Source of the DNA: a virus
Direction: 5' to 3' (one strand)
IMG/VR virus record: IMGVR_UViG_3300021185_001851
Location: 1-56,096 of that record
DNA length: 56,096 bases
Made by a program: the position numbers and the translations under genes. Positions 41,935 to 50,557 of this stretch are shown here, one piece after another (position 1 is the stretch's first letter; each line of letters starts with the position of its first letter). Below the pieces are notes generated by a model. It ran no database searches. It was given only the letters and a program-made list of their open reading frames with translations, and was not told the origin of the DNA.

Positions 41935-43131
41935 ATGCCTTTTAATTCATATGCTTTTAAGCAAATAGGAAATCTTGGTAACTCAGGAGACTTTGTTGCT
42001 GACAGATCTCCTTACCTTAAGTATCAATTTATTGCTGAGTTTTCTTTAGATGATGCTAATAGAGATGCACCTCCAGGCGAAGATACGTTTCAAGGTAATG
42101 ATAGCTCCAGAGAAGATACATCACAACAATTTACTTTAAAAACATTTGAACTACCACGTTGGACAATAGATAGCCAGGTTATTAATCAGTACAATCATAA
42201 ATCAGTTATCCAAACTAAAATGAATTTTGAACCTATTACCATATCATTTTATGATCAACAAAATGATGCAGTAGAAACATTTATCAGTGATGTTGTAAAA
42301 GGACAGTTTGATGCAACTGACGGTTCTAAAAATTTATCTAATAGGCCAATGACAATAAAAGTTCATATGCAACAAACATCAGATGGAGCTCTAAGAAACG
42401 ACTTAGACGAAACTGAATTTACAGGAAAAACATATGAATTATATAATGCTTATATTGTTGATGCACAACACGATACATTAGACTATTCGGCAAGTGATGC
42501 GGTATTGTGGACACTTTCCATTAGATACGAATTTATGTCCTGGCACGAAGATGCAGGAAAGAACTTTAGTAACGTTGATATAGACAAAGACGGAAATTAT
42601 ATTAGACAATTTCCAGCAAATAAAGCACCTGAAGCTATTCCAGATACAAAGAAAAAAGCAGATCCTCCTCCAAAGACAGTAGTAAAGTCAGTGGTAAAAG
42701 AAAGAGAAGTAGTGTTTAACAAGAAGTCACTAACTGGTAGCGAATCTCAAGAAATAATAGATGCTAGGAAAGATAAAATTAAGACCAGTCAAGCAGTTAA
42801 TCAAAGAGACTTAAAACCTAATGCTCCTGTTGAAGAAGTATTTCTAAAACGTCTTGATAACTCAAATGGAAAACAAATTCTTCAAGCAGTTAATAGAAAA
42901 ACTAGAAGATCTCTTTCACCATCGGAAGCCGCCGATGTTGCTAGAATTGTAAGACAGCAAGATGATAAATTAGGAGCAGGAGTACTTGAAGCTCAAAGAA
43001 ATAAACTAAGCCCTGATGCTAGAAAAGCATTACAGCAAATTAACTCGTCACAAAATACTAAGGTAAGAGAAGATATCCAACGTAAGGATAACATACTTAG
43101 AACACAACGAGATGCATCTAGGAGAGGTTAA
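41935..43131 (+). CDS. Tail-tube-related protein, tube initiator/terminator candidate
   Basis: A 398-residue protein. The first 210 residues contain a tube-like fold: LKYQFIAEFSLDDA, FELPRWTIDSQVINQYN, MNFEPITISFYDQQND and LYNAYIVDAQHDTLDY parallel the strands of gp19. The rest is charged, helical and probably extended. T4 proteins gp48, gp54 and gp3 share the tube fold and cap the tube at either end. The position after gp18-gp19 fits any of these. It overlaps the next gene by one base. Confidence 0.62.
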   Translation: MPFNSYAFKQIGNLGNSGDFVADRSPYLKYQFIAEFSLDDANRDAPPGEDTFQGNDSSREDTSQQFTLKTFELPRWTIDSQVINQYNHKSVIQTKMNFEPITISFYDQQNDAVETFISDVVKGQFDATDGSKNLSNRPMTIKVHMQQTSDGALRNDLDETEFTGKTYELYNAYIVDAQHDTLDYSASDAVLWTLSIRYEFMSWHEDAGKNFSNVDIDKDGNYIRQFPANKAPEAIPDTKKKADPPPKTVVKSVVKEREVVFNKKSLTGSESQEIIDARKDKIKTSQAVNQRDLKPNAPVEEVFLKRLDNSNGKQILQAVNRKTRRSLSPSEAADVARIVRQQDDKLGAGVLEAQRNKLSPDARKALQQINSSQNTKVREDIQRKDNILRTQRDASRRG

Positions 43132-43514
43132 TGAGTGATATTATACCACAAGTAAAATTTGATCAAGCAGTACAGAAAGTCTTAAACTTGGGCTTAGGAA
43201 GAACACCAGCAGAAAATGTTGTTCAGAATCTATGGAAAGCAAGTATTGACTTAGGACTTGAGTTTAATAACTTAATTACTCAAGCAACTAAGACTGGAAA
43301 GTTAGTGGTTACTCAAGATGTTTTAAATAATATTAATACCAATAATAATCCAGACGGTATCTCGTATAATGTAAAACAGCCTCTTAACATTCCACCGGTT
43401 GTATTAAGAGAGTTTCGTGTTAATAATTATGATTATGCTTATACAACACAACTTGGAGAATTAATTACTACACAAGATCCAAACGAGGCGTTATTAACTG
43501 AAGCCGGTACATAA
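43131..43514 (+). CDS. Unknown virion-region protein, 127 aa
   Basis: A 127-residue protein starting with ATG overlapping the TAATG end of the previous gene. A helical N-terminal half (FDQAVQKVLNLGLGR followed by ENVVQNLWKAS) precedes an Asn-rich stretch and a Pro-rich VKQPLNIPPVVLREF segment. It lies between a tube-related gene and gp4, so it probably acts in tail or head completion. I recognise no family. Confidence 0.6.
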   Translation: MSDIIPQVKFDQAVQKVLNLGLGRTPAENVVQNLWKASIDLGLEFNNLITQATKTGKLVVTQDVLNNINTNNNPDGISYNVKQPLNIPPVVLREFRVNNYDYAYTTQLGELITTQDPNEALLTEAGT

Positions 43515-43516
43515 AA

Positions 43517-43969
43517 ATGGCCAACAATTTTAAAAAAGGAACCTATTCGGTTCTCAACCCAAACAAGTACACAGGTAAAGGAGCTCCAACATATAGAAGT
43601 GGTTGGGAGTTAACCTTTATGAGATTCTGTGATAATAATCCTAATATTATATCTTGGGCAAGTGAAGCAGTTAGAATACCTTACAGAAATCCATTTACTG
43701 GAAAACAAACAACTTATGTCCCAGACTTTTTAATAACTTATATGGGAAAAAATAATCAACGTAGAGCAGAACTAATCGAAGTTAAACCTAGAGCTCAAGT
43801 TACTTTAGAAGTAGCTCGTAGCCAGAAAGAAAAAGCGTCAGTAATACTTAATATGGCAAAGTGGGAAGCCGCTAGAGCCTGGTGCAAAGGAATGGGTTGT
43901 CAATTCCGTATTATAACAGAGGAAGATCTTTTTAATAAGGCTAGTCCTAACAGAACACGTCGTAAATAA
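43517..43969 (+). CDS. gp4: Head completion protein gp4
   Basis: A 150-residue protein, the same length as T4 gp4. Key segments are NPNKYTGKGAPTYRSGWEL, FMRFCDNNPNIISWASE, YVPDFLITY and ELIEVKPR. The residues E31, D70, E88 and K90 form a PD-(D/E)xK-like nuclease core, found in this family. In T4, gp4 acts on the head after packaging so that a tail can join. It is followed by the small terminase gene. Confident. Confidence 0.9.
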   Translation: MANNFKKGTYSVLNPNKYTGKGAPTYRSGWELTFMRFCDNNPNIISWASEAVRIPYRNPFTGKQTTYVPDFLITYMGKNNQRRAELIEVKPRAQVTLEVARSQKEKASVILNMAKWEAARAWCKGMGCQFRIITEEDLFNKASPNRTRRK

Positions 43970-44025
43970 CCTAATTTTTGGTTCAAAGTGAACACCCGTA
44001 TGGTATTAAGATCATAAGTATATAC

Positions 44026-44547
44026 ATGACTAAGAAATTAGAAGAGGTATTTGGATTTTCTCCCGAAAGTGATGATGAAAACGATAGTACCGACCTAAAC
44101 AACACAATTGACGCAGAAGTCAATATCGAGCCAGTAGTAGTGGATGAAATAAGATCTGCTCAGGCAGTAATAGATATGGCGAGTCGTATAGATACGGCTT
44201 TACCAACTGTTACAGATATGGCTAGTGCTGAAAGAGAATTAGATAACCTTGCACAAAAGGCAGAAGGTCAAAGCGATAGATTAATGGATTTAGGCTTTAA
44301 TGTTGATGACAGAAATGCCGGTAAAGTATTTGAAGTAGGAGCCACATTACTTAAAGTAGCAGTAGACGCCAAAGTATCTAAGTTAGAAAAGAAACTTAAA
44401 ATGGTAGAATTACAGCTAAGAAAAGCAAAACTTAACCAGTCAGACGATAAGGATGATACAAATGTCATAGACGCAGATTCAACTACCTTGGCTAGTAGGA
44501 ATGACTTAGTGCAAGCAATACTAAATCGTGTGGGTCAGAATAAATAA
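44026..44547 (+). CDS. gp16: Terminase small subunit gp16
   Basis: A 173-residue protein beginning MTKKLEEVFGF at the ATG at 44026. Longer frames extend to 43978 only with a TTG and lack a ribosome site. The sequence has an acidic N-terminal arm, a central helix pair (AERELDNLAQKAEGQSDRL) and a long C-terminal coiled coil, the layout of gp16, which forms rings that start packaging and regulate gp17. Length is near T4 gp16 (164). The ribosome site is weak, which could keep expression low. Position between gp4 and gp17 supports the call. Confidence 0.82.
   Translation: MTKKLEEVFGFSPESDDENDSTDLNNTIDAEVNIEPVVVDEIRSAQAVIDMASRIDTALPTVTDMASAERELDNLAQKAEGQSDRLMDLGFNVDDRNAGKVFEVGATLLKVAVDAKVSKLEKKLKMVELQLRKAKLNQSDDKDDTNVIDADSTTLASRNDLVQAILNRVGQNK
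44539..44546 (+). promoter_or_regulatory. Possible late promoter AATAAATA
   Basis: AATAAATA overlaps the end of gp16 and lies 22 bases before the next start. It encodes Lys and a stop here, so it may be coincidence. Confidence 0.35.
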
Positions 44548-44567
44548 GAGTATGAGGAGATATAATT

Positions 44568-45164
44568 ATGCCCACTTTATTAGAATATATTAACCAATTA
44601 CAACGGGAACACAAATACCGTGTAAAAATGGTTTTTTCGCCTAGCGAAAAACAGCTCGAGACTTTAGAAAGACATATGAAAAAATATGATGCTCTTGAAG
44701 TTGGAAGACCTGAAAAACTTATGCTACAAGCAATCCCTGCAGACTTTCCTAACTATGGAGGTCACGAGGTTGTGGTAATGGACGTTACTACAAGATTGCC
44801 AATTCAGCCTGTTATGTTAGAGACAGAACTTAGAGAACTTTGTAGAGTACCAGAAGGAACTTTAAAAGTATTTGGTGCTGACGAGCCATTGGAAAAGCAA
44901 ACTCAAAAATCAATGGAAGAAACAGATGAAGAATACGAAGCAATTACAGGAACAGAATACCAAGACAAAGAAGCAAATGAAGTTTCTGCTAAAGATGTAG
45001 CAGGCGACGAATATGTTTCTAAACTTGTAGACTCTGCATCAGAAGATGACAGCAGAAAAGTAGTATTATCTAAAGAATCAGATGCTACTACATCTGGACC
45101 AATCCTAAACGACAAGACAGTTTCTGATAGTCCACTAACAAAAGCAAACAAAGGAGCAAACTAA
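44568..45164 (+). CDS. Unknown late protein, 198 aa, between terminase genes
   Basis: A 198-residue protein with two parts: a folded basic N-terminal domain (about 1-110; LEYINQLQREHKYRVKMVF, then YGGHEVVVMDVTTRLP and LRELCRVPEGTLKVFGADEP) and an acidic, disordered tail. It has an AGGAG site and lies one base before an even more acidic gene. The folded part looks like a compact alpha/beta domain typical of virion assembly factors. I do not recognise a function. Confidence 0.62.
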   Translation: MPTLLEYINQLQREHKYRVKMVFSPSEKQLETLERHMKKYDALEVGRPEKLMLQAIPADFPNYGGHEVVVMDVTTRLPIQPVMLETELRELCRVPEGTLKVFGADEPLEKQTQKSMEETDEEYEAITGTEYQDKEANEVSAKDVAGDEYVSKLVDSASEDDSRKVVLSKESDATTSGPILNDKTVSDSPLTKANKGAN

Positions 45165-45165
45165 A

Positions 45166-47193
45166 ATGGCAAATAATAATGATGACATTAAAAATGTATT
45201 ATTAGCACTTAATCAATTTACTCCTGCTGATGCAGTATTAACTGTCGATAGTGAAACTAAGAATACTGATATTGTGCAGGAAGGAATTAGAGTTACCAAA
45301 GAAGGTATTGAAGAAGCATGGGACACGTTAGAGTCTCCTAAGGCTAAAGAAGCTACTGCTGAAGCAGATACAGAGGTTACAGAGCATAACAGCGGTGAAG
45401 ATGTTACTTTAACAGTTAACACTCCAACTGAAATCAAAGTACCAGCAGAGCAAGCAGATATGATTGCTAATATGCTTAAATTAGCAGGAGTTGAAGTTGG
45501 CGACAAACCAGCTATGGACCAACCAGATATGGATATGGACAGCGGTGACGGAGAAGACTTACCTATGGTAATTCCAACTGATGACGAAGAAGCACCATTA
45601 ATGGGTGCCTGTGCATCAGAAGGAAATGAATTCTCAGGTAAACGCCAAGATGCTATTGATGCTGGAGAAGACGAGTTTGAAGTTGACGGTAAAACTCATA
45701 AAGTTAAAGGCGACAAAAGCAAAACTGAATCAGAAGAAGTTCAAGAAGCCAAAGATAAGATGGTTTGTAAGCATTGTGGAGATGAAATTTATAAACCTAA
45801 ATCAGATTGTGAATGTGATTGCAATGATCCAAAAGGTGATAATTGGGTCAAAGAAACATATGAAATGGCTGAAGTTGAAGAATCAATTGAAAAGGCATGG
45901 AACGAAAATGTTACATCTGAAGCAGTTGGACAGTATGCAGATCCACTATACGATTTAATTGAAGAATTAGGAAGTCATCAGGTAGTAATGGATGAACTTA
46001 TTCGTTATTTAGATGCTGATCAAATTAAAGAGTTTGTTTCAGACTTCCGCAGACATCATGAAATGCCAGCAGATGGTCCTATTGATGATGACGATCCAAG
46101 GTACATGGATGATGAAAATCTTCCAAAAGAAGGAGTTGAAATGAAAAAAGAATCAGACACAGCTTGGTCTACAGGAAATGCAATAATGTATAAAGGCAAA
46201 GAAATTGATTTGCGTAAACTAGATTATGACATGCAAGACATAAGCGATGGCATATGGGAAATCAATGCTCCTGCGTATTACACAGACGGTACAGAAGTAG
46301 CAGATGGTGATTATGATGGTTTATATGATCTGCCAGAATTAAATGATTGGATATATCAAGATTATACGTCCGAGTCTATAGAAGGAGAACAACCAATGCA
46401 AGAAGCTTTTGACAAAGTAGATAGAATTACAGATATGGAAGAACTCAATCTTTACGATCCTGCAGAAATAGAAGCCGCTAAGTCAATGAGTGCAGAACAA
46501 CTTAAAGACGAGCTAATGGGCGACATCTATCATGTAATGGATAAAGCATCAGATGATTTTACTGACAATGATTATATTGTGGATGAAATGGGTGATAACT
46601 TTGCCTCTATGCATTTAAACGCAGATGATGCAACATTGTCTTGTTATGCCGCAATGAGAGATTTAGTTGATGAAGATCCAGCAGACGTTTTACAAACAGG
46701 TCAAATGTGCCTTAAAATATTAGGTGCTCAACCATATGAAGCTAATGAGTCTAAAGATAATTTAGATCCTCAAGTAAATCGTATTGCTGAGTTATCAGGT
46801 ATAACAAACCCAGTAGCAGAAGCAAACCCAGTAGCAGAAGCAGTTTCAACAACAGACCTTATTACAAAGTACCAAGGTGCAGAGGTTGATATTAACGATA
46901 TGAATAGATTGTTAAAACTATCTGGAATGGGCGAACTAGACGAGTCTAAACTAGCAAATGCACCAGCAGGAACTAGTATGGATGAGCCAACTGAATTTGA
47001 CAAATTGCCAAGTGAAGTAGGTAAAGGTGCTGGTAACTCAGATTACATTAACCGTGCAGATGGCCAAGGAGAAAATCCAATGGGTATGCATAGTAGTGAT
47101 GTTGAAGAGTCGTTTAATACAGCTTTAGGTGAATACCGCAAGTTTGTAGCAGAAGGCATTATGGGAAAAAAGACTAAAAAAGCTAAGAAGTAG
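45166..47193 (+). CDS. Large acidic protein with Cys cluster
   Basis: A 675-residue, strongly acidic protein. Features in order: an N-terminal region with TEIKVPAEQADMIANMLKLAGVEV, a GKRQDAIDAGEDEFEVDGKT segment, a metal-binding type cluster CKHCG ... CECDC near residues 200-220, a long acidic middle that includes an Asp-rich WxIxxPxYYTDG element, the segment LDPQVNRIAELSGIT near 530, and a C-terminal MNRLLKLSGMGELDES with a basic KKTKKAKK end. It resembles core or scaffold-like internal proteins rather than an enzyme. It lies between gp16 and gp17. Role unknown. Confidence 0.62.
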   Translation: MANNNDDIKNVLLALNQFTPADAVLTVDSETKNTDIVQEGIRVTKEGIEEAWDTLESPKAKEATAEADTEVTEHNSGEDVTLTVNTPTEIKVPAEQADMIANMLKLAGVEVGDKPAMDQPDMDMDSGDGEDLPMVIPTDDEEAPLMGACASEGNEFSGKRQDAIDAGEDEFEVDGKTHKVKGDKSKTESEEVQEAKDKMVCKHCGDEIYKPKSDCECDCNDPKGDNWVKETYEMAEVEESIEKAWNENVTSEAVGQYADPLYDLIEELGSHQVVMDELIRYLDADQIKEFVSDFRRHHEMPADGPIDDDDPRYMDDENLPKEGVEMKKESDTAWSTGNAIMYKGKEIDLRKLDYDMQDISDGIWEINAPAYYTDGTEVADGDYDGLYDLPELNDWIYQDYTSESIEGEQPMQEAFDKVDRITDMEELNLYDPAEIEAAKSMSAEQLKDELMGDIYHVMDKASDDFTDNDYIVDEMGDNFASMHLNADDATLSCYAAMRDLVDEDPADVLQTGQMCLKILGAQPYEANESKDNLDPQVNRIAELSGITNPVAEANPVAEAVSTTDLITKYQGAEVDINDMNRLLKLSGMGELDESKLANAPAGTSMDEPTEFDKLPSEVGKGAGNSDYINRADGQGENPMGMHSSDVEESFNTALGEYRKFVAEGIMGKKTKKAKK

Positions 47194-47202
47194 GAGTAGC
47201 TA

Positions 47203-48762
47203 ATGGCAAACAGACCTAATTTTAGTTTTGTTAAATCGCCTTATCAATTAGAGAGATTCACGGACGAACAAATCCGTGAACTCTCCCTTTGTGCAAACGA
47301 TCCAATTTATTTTATCGATACTCATTGTTGGGTACAACATGCAGTTCGAGGTAAAATACCTTTCAAACTTTATCGTTATCAACGTGATTTATTAAAATGC
47401 TATCATGAAAACAGATATAGTATTAATATGCTTGGAAGACAGATGGGCAAAACTGCCTGTGCGGCCGCATACCTAGTATGGAGAGCATTATTTGTTGCTG
47501 ATAGTACAATACTTATTGCGGCACATAAATTTGCTGGTGCTCAAGAAATTATGCAAAGGGTTCGTTATACATATGAAACACTTCCAGAATTTCTAAAAGC
47601 AGGCGCAACTAGTTATAATAAAGGTAGTATAGATTTTGACAACGGAAGTCGTATCATGTCAGCAACAACCACAGACAATACCGGACGTGGTATGTCTATA
47701 TCTTTATTATATGCTGATGAGTTTGCCTTTGTTAAGCCTAGAATTGCAACTGAATTTTGGACATCAATTTCACCTACACTAGCAACAGGTGGTAAATGTA
47801 TTATTACAAGTACTCCAAACCAAGATGACGACCAATTTGCTCGTATATGGAAAGAAGCGGAAAAGAAGATTGATGACTTTGGAAATCCTAATACTGACCC
47901 TACACTAGGACAAAACGGATTTGCAAATATACAATTTAAATGGGACAGACATCCAGAAAGAGATAAAGATTGGGCAATGGAAGAACGTTCTAAAATTGGA
48001 GAAGAAAGATTTAGAAGAGAACACGAATGTGAATTTATTATTGCAGATGAAACATTAATTAATCCTTTAAAATTAGTAAACATGAAAAGCCAAGATGCAA
48101 AATTTAATTTAGGACAAGTCCGTGTTTACGAACAGCCTAATGCTACAGCATTTGTAATAGGATGGGATCCTTCATTAGGAACAGGCGGAGATATGGCCGC
48201 AATCGAAATATATCGTTTACCAGATGTTGTACAAGTAGCAGAATGGCAACATAATAAAACAGATATACAAGGCCAGTTAAGACAACTTGTTAGTATGTTA
48301 CGTTGGCTAGAAACCGAATGCCCTGACGCAGAACTATATTGGTCAGTAGAGAATAATAGTATTGGTGAAGCATCGTTAGTTTCAATTAAAGAATTTGGAG
48401 AAGAAAACATTCCTGGTAACTTTGTACAAGAAGTAAGAAAGCCCGGACAAACAAAAGGAAGAAGAGGATTTAATACAACGCATAAAAGTAAAATTACTTC
48501 TTGTATGCGTTTGAAGAGCTATATTGAAGGCGACAAAATGACAGTAAGAAGTCATAACTTGTTAAGAGAAATGAAAAATTTTATTGCTAAAGGTTCTAGT
48601 TTTTCTGCTAAAGAAGGGGAAACTGATGATTTAGTAATGTCTACAATATTAGCATTAAGAATTATTGAGGTAGTAATGGCATGGGATATGCCAACATATG
48701 AATATCTCATAAATAGTGATACAGAAGAAGCAATTAAGCCTATGCCTATTGGCTTCTTATAA
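47203..48762 (+). CDS. gp17: Terminase large subunit gp17
   Basis: A 519-residue packaging motor. The ATPase domain has Walker A GRQMGKT (78-84), Walker B SLLYADEFAFV (about 167-177) and an STPNQ coupling motif; the nuclease domain has GWDPSLGTGGD (about 320-330) and further acidic residues (ENNS and ETDD regions). It cuts concatemers and pumps DNA into the prohead through gp20. Length compares with T4 gp17 (610), mainly lacking N-terminal sequence. Assignment is certain. Confidence 0.96.
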   Translation: MANRPNFSFVKSPYQLERFTDEQIRELSLCANDPIYFIDTHCWVQHAVRGKIPFKLYRYQRDLLKCYHENRYSINMLGRQMGKTACAAAYLVWRALFVADSTILIAAHKFAGAQEIMQRVRYTYETLPEFLKAGATSYNKGSIDFDNGSRIMSATTTDNTGRGMSISLLYADEFAFVKPRIATEFWTSISPTLATGGKCIITSTPNQDDDQFARIWKEAEKKIDDFGNPNTDPTLGQNGFANIQFKWDRHPERDKDWAMEERSKIGEERFRREHECEFIIADETLINPLKLVNMKSQDAKFNLGQVRVYEQPNATAFVIGWDPSLGTGGDMAAIEIYRLPDVVQVAEWQHNKTDIQGQLRQLVSMLRWLETECPDAELYWSVENNSIGEASLVSIKEFGEENIPGNFVQEVRKPGQTKGRRGFNTTHKSKITSCMRLKSYIEGDKMTVRSHNLLREMKNFIAKGSSFSAKEGETDDLVMSTILALRIIEVVMAWDMPTYEYLINSDTEEAIKPMPIGFL

Positions 48763-48775
48763 GGTAAATAACAGT

Positions 48776-49687
48776 ATGGCAAATAAAGAAAATATATCAT
48801 CTGACTTAGTTGGAACTTTAACAGGGCTTAGTCATAGTGTAGCACTTCGAGATGACGAAGGTAGAGCAACTGTTAATGCAGATGCTTCTATATACCTATA
48901 CATTAAAGATAAAGGTATTCTTGTATTAGTTAAGAATGATGTCAAAGAAGTTGAAATTTGGTACGATCCTGCTTCAGCAGATATGGAATTTGTTAAAAAC
49001 GAAATTAAACCACGGGTAACTACTACAGCTAGAAGATATCTTTATAGCACAACAACTAGAAGTTATGACGGAGAAATTAGACCTAAAGATTTTGTACACA
49101 GAACACAAACAAATGAAAGTAGGAATACAAGTAAATCCAGTTATCATCCGTTGGGCGAAACAAGAATTATTATTCGACACAATAAAAAAGTAGACGAAGA
49201 AAAACGCGGAGCTCGTAGCCGTAATATACAGGATGTTTTTATTGAACATAAAGGCGAAAGATTTAGATATCCGCACAAACATTTACTTGGTGCTAGAGTC
49301 ATGGCATTACACGTTGATCAAGGTGGAAAGCCTTGGGATCAACTAGGCGAAAAAATTAACGAAATTAGCAGACGTAGAAAAGACATTATGGAATTATTGC
49401 GTTGGAGCAAGAAAATTGAACCGTCATCGCAACTTGAAGAAATTAAAAGTCGTGCAAAAAGTGAAGTATTATTGCTTCGTAGAATAATGGATAGTGCCGC
49501 TAGAACTGGTAAATTAGATCGTATTATTGAACATAAACTAGTAATTAGACAGCCAGTATCAGAATCAAATTTAAATATTATACGAAATACAAATGTTAAA
49601 CTTAAATTAATCCCCGGGTTAGAAATTATTAGGCCAGAGGGGTTAGTTACTGAAGAACTTAATATACTAACTAATAAATTATTATGA
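48776..49687 (+). CDS. Unknown protein, 303 aa, after gp17
   Basis: A 303-residue basic protein starting at the ATG at 48776 (an upstream frame from 48716 overlaps gp17 and is unlikely). A beta-rich domain with SIYLYIKDKGILVLVKNDVKEVEIWYD begins it, a polar Arg/Ser stretch follows, then long basic helices (EISRRRKDIMELLRWSKKI and SEVLLLRRIMDSAARTG). The layout suggests a virion or DNA-binding protein. Its end overlaps the methyltransferase gene by four bases. No family recognised. Confidence 0.65.
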   Translation: MANKENISSDLVGTLTGLSHSVALRDDEGRATVNADASIYLYIKDKGILVLVKNDVKEVEIWYDPASADMEFVKNEIKPRVTTTARRYLYSTTTRSYDGEIRPKDFVHRTQTNESRNTSKSSYHPLGETRIIIRHNKKVDEEKRGARSRNIQDVFIEHKGERFRYPHKHLLGARVMALHVDQGGKPWDQLGEKINEISRRRKDIMELLRWSKKIEPSSQLEEIKSRAKSEVLLLRRIMDSAARTGKLDRIIEHKLVIRQPVSESNLNIIRNTNVKLKLIPGLEIIRPEGLVTEELNILTNKLL

Positions 49688-50418
49688 TCAATTGGCAGAA
49701 TGCCTATAATACACCTGGATGGATGCTTTGGAGAGATTTAATACTTTTAGGCATCATTGCTAAACATACATCAGAAAATTCAAATTTTATAGAAATTGGT
49801 AGTTTTGTCGGACGTAGCACTATGGCTATTAAAGACAATTTACCAAAAAGCACTTGTTTAACAAGTATCGATCCATTATCAACGCAGATTTGGTCTGCGT
49901 ATAAAATGGGTCCAGGTTGTTTAGGAGATCAAAAGAATAAAGAAGATTCTAAGATATACAACAACTGGAAAGAAATGGTAAAAATAGCACAAGAGCATGA
50001 CAGCTGGATTCCTAGTTTTAAGTATTGTACAAATTTTGTTGAAAGTGATAAATGGAAGCTAATAACAAAAAGAAGTGACGAATACGAAATCCCACATGAT
50101 ATGAATATTGATGCAGTTTTTATAGATGGTGACCATTCCACCGAACAAGTTGAACGTGATATCTGTAAGTTTATAGATGCAGATCCAAATGATGAGATGT
50201 TAATGCTAGGGCATGACTTAAACCTAGATCACCATGACGACATATATCCAGCATTAGTTAGAACACAACGACACCCACATTATAGACATAGAAGGCGCAT
50301 ATTAGTACAGATGCAATTATCTGAAATATGGTTTCTTTGGCCTACAAAAGGCAAGTGGGCAACCCTTTTACCACAAATTATAAACGAAGTCAACCACGAA
50401 AGTGAATATTTCTCCTAA
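49684..50418 (+). CDS. Class I SAM-dependent methyltransferase-like protein
   Basis: A 244-residue protein with a Rossmann motif FIEIGSFVGRSTMAI (about 35-49), acidic strand ends (LTSIDP, AVFIDGDHSTEQVERDI), and a following MLGHDLNLDH loop, matching the methyltransferase-24 group often linked to sugar or small-molecule modification. The start overlaps the upstream stop (ATGA), so the two are co-translated. It could modify glycans or host molecules; the acceptor is unknown. Similar enzymes recur among accessory genes of marine T4-like phages. Confidence 0.72.
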   Translation: MINWQNAYNTPGWMLWRDLILLGIIAKHTSENSNFIEIGSFVGRSTMAIKDNLPKSTCLTSIDPLSTQIWSAYKMGPGCLGDQKNKEDSKIYNNWKEMVKIAQEHDSWIPSFKYCTNFVESDKWKLITKRSDEYEIPHDMNIDAVFIDGDHSTEQVERDICKFIDADPNDEMLMLGHDLNLDHHDDIYPALVRTQRHPHYRHRRRILVQMQLSEIWFLWPTKGKWATLLPQIINEVNHESEYFS

Positions 50419-50446
50419 ATACCGTCTAAAACGGATAAATGGACAC

Positions 50447-50475
50447 TTGACTTTAACTAAGAAGATAAGTATAAT
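50447..50475 (+). promoter_or_regulatory. Host sigma70-type promoter for gp32
   Basis: TTGACT at 50447-50452 and TATAAT at 50470-50475 with a 17-base spacer. Late-type CCTAAATA (50414-50421) lies just upstream, so gp32 may also be made late. Confidence 0.85.
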
Positions 50476-50481
50476 TACAAT

Positions 50482-50557
50482 GTAGGCCGGGAAGGTTTAC
50501 GTTGTTTGGCTCATAAGATATGAACAAATTAAGGCTCATAATAAGGAGAAAATAATT
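50482..50557 (+). promoter_or_regulatory. gp32 mRNA leader with direct repeat
   Basis: This 76-base leader contains the direct repeat GGCTCATAA at 50508-50516 and 50533-50541, the second adjacent to the AAGGAG ribosome site. T4 gp32 represses its own mRNA through a leader structure; repeats here could be an analogous binding site. The role is inferred. Confidence 0.45.

Noticed and set aside
43978-44025. TTG start for gp16
   Set aside because: No ribosome site, and MTKKLEE at 44026 is the usual gp16-like beginning.
48716-48775. Upstream start for the protein after gp17
   Set aside because: It overlaps the end of gp17 with no ribosome site; the ATG at 48776 is better placed.
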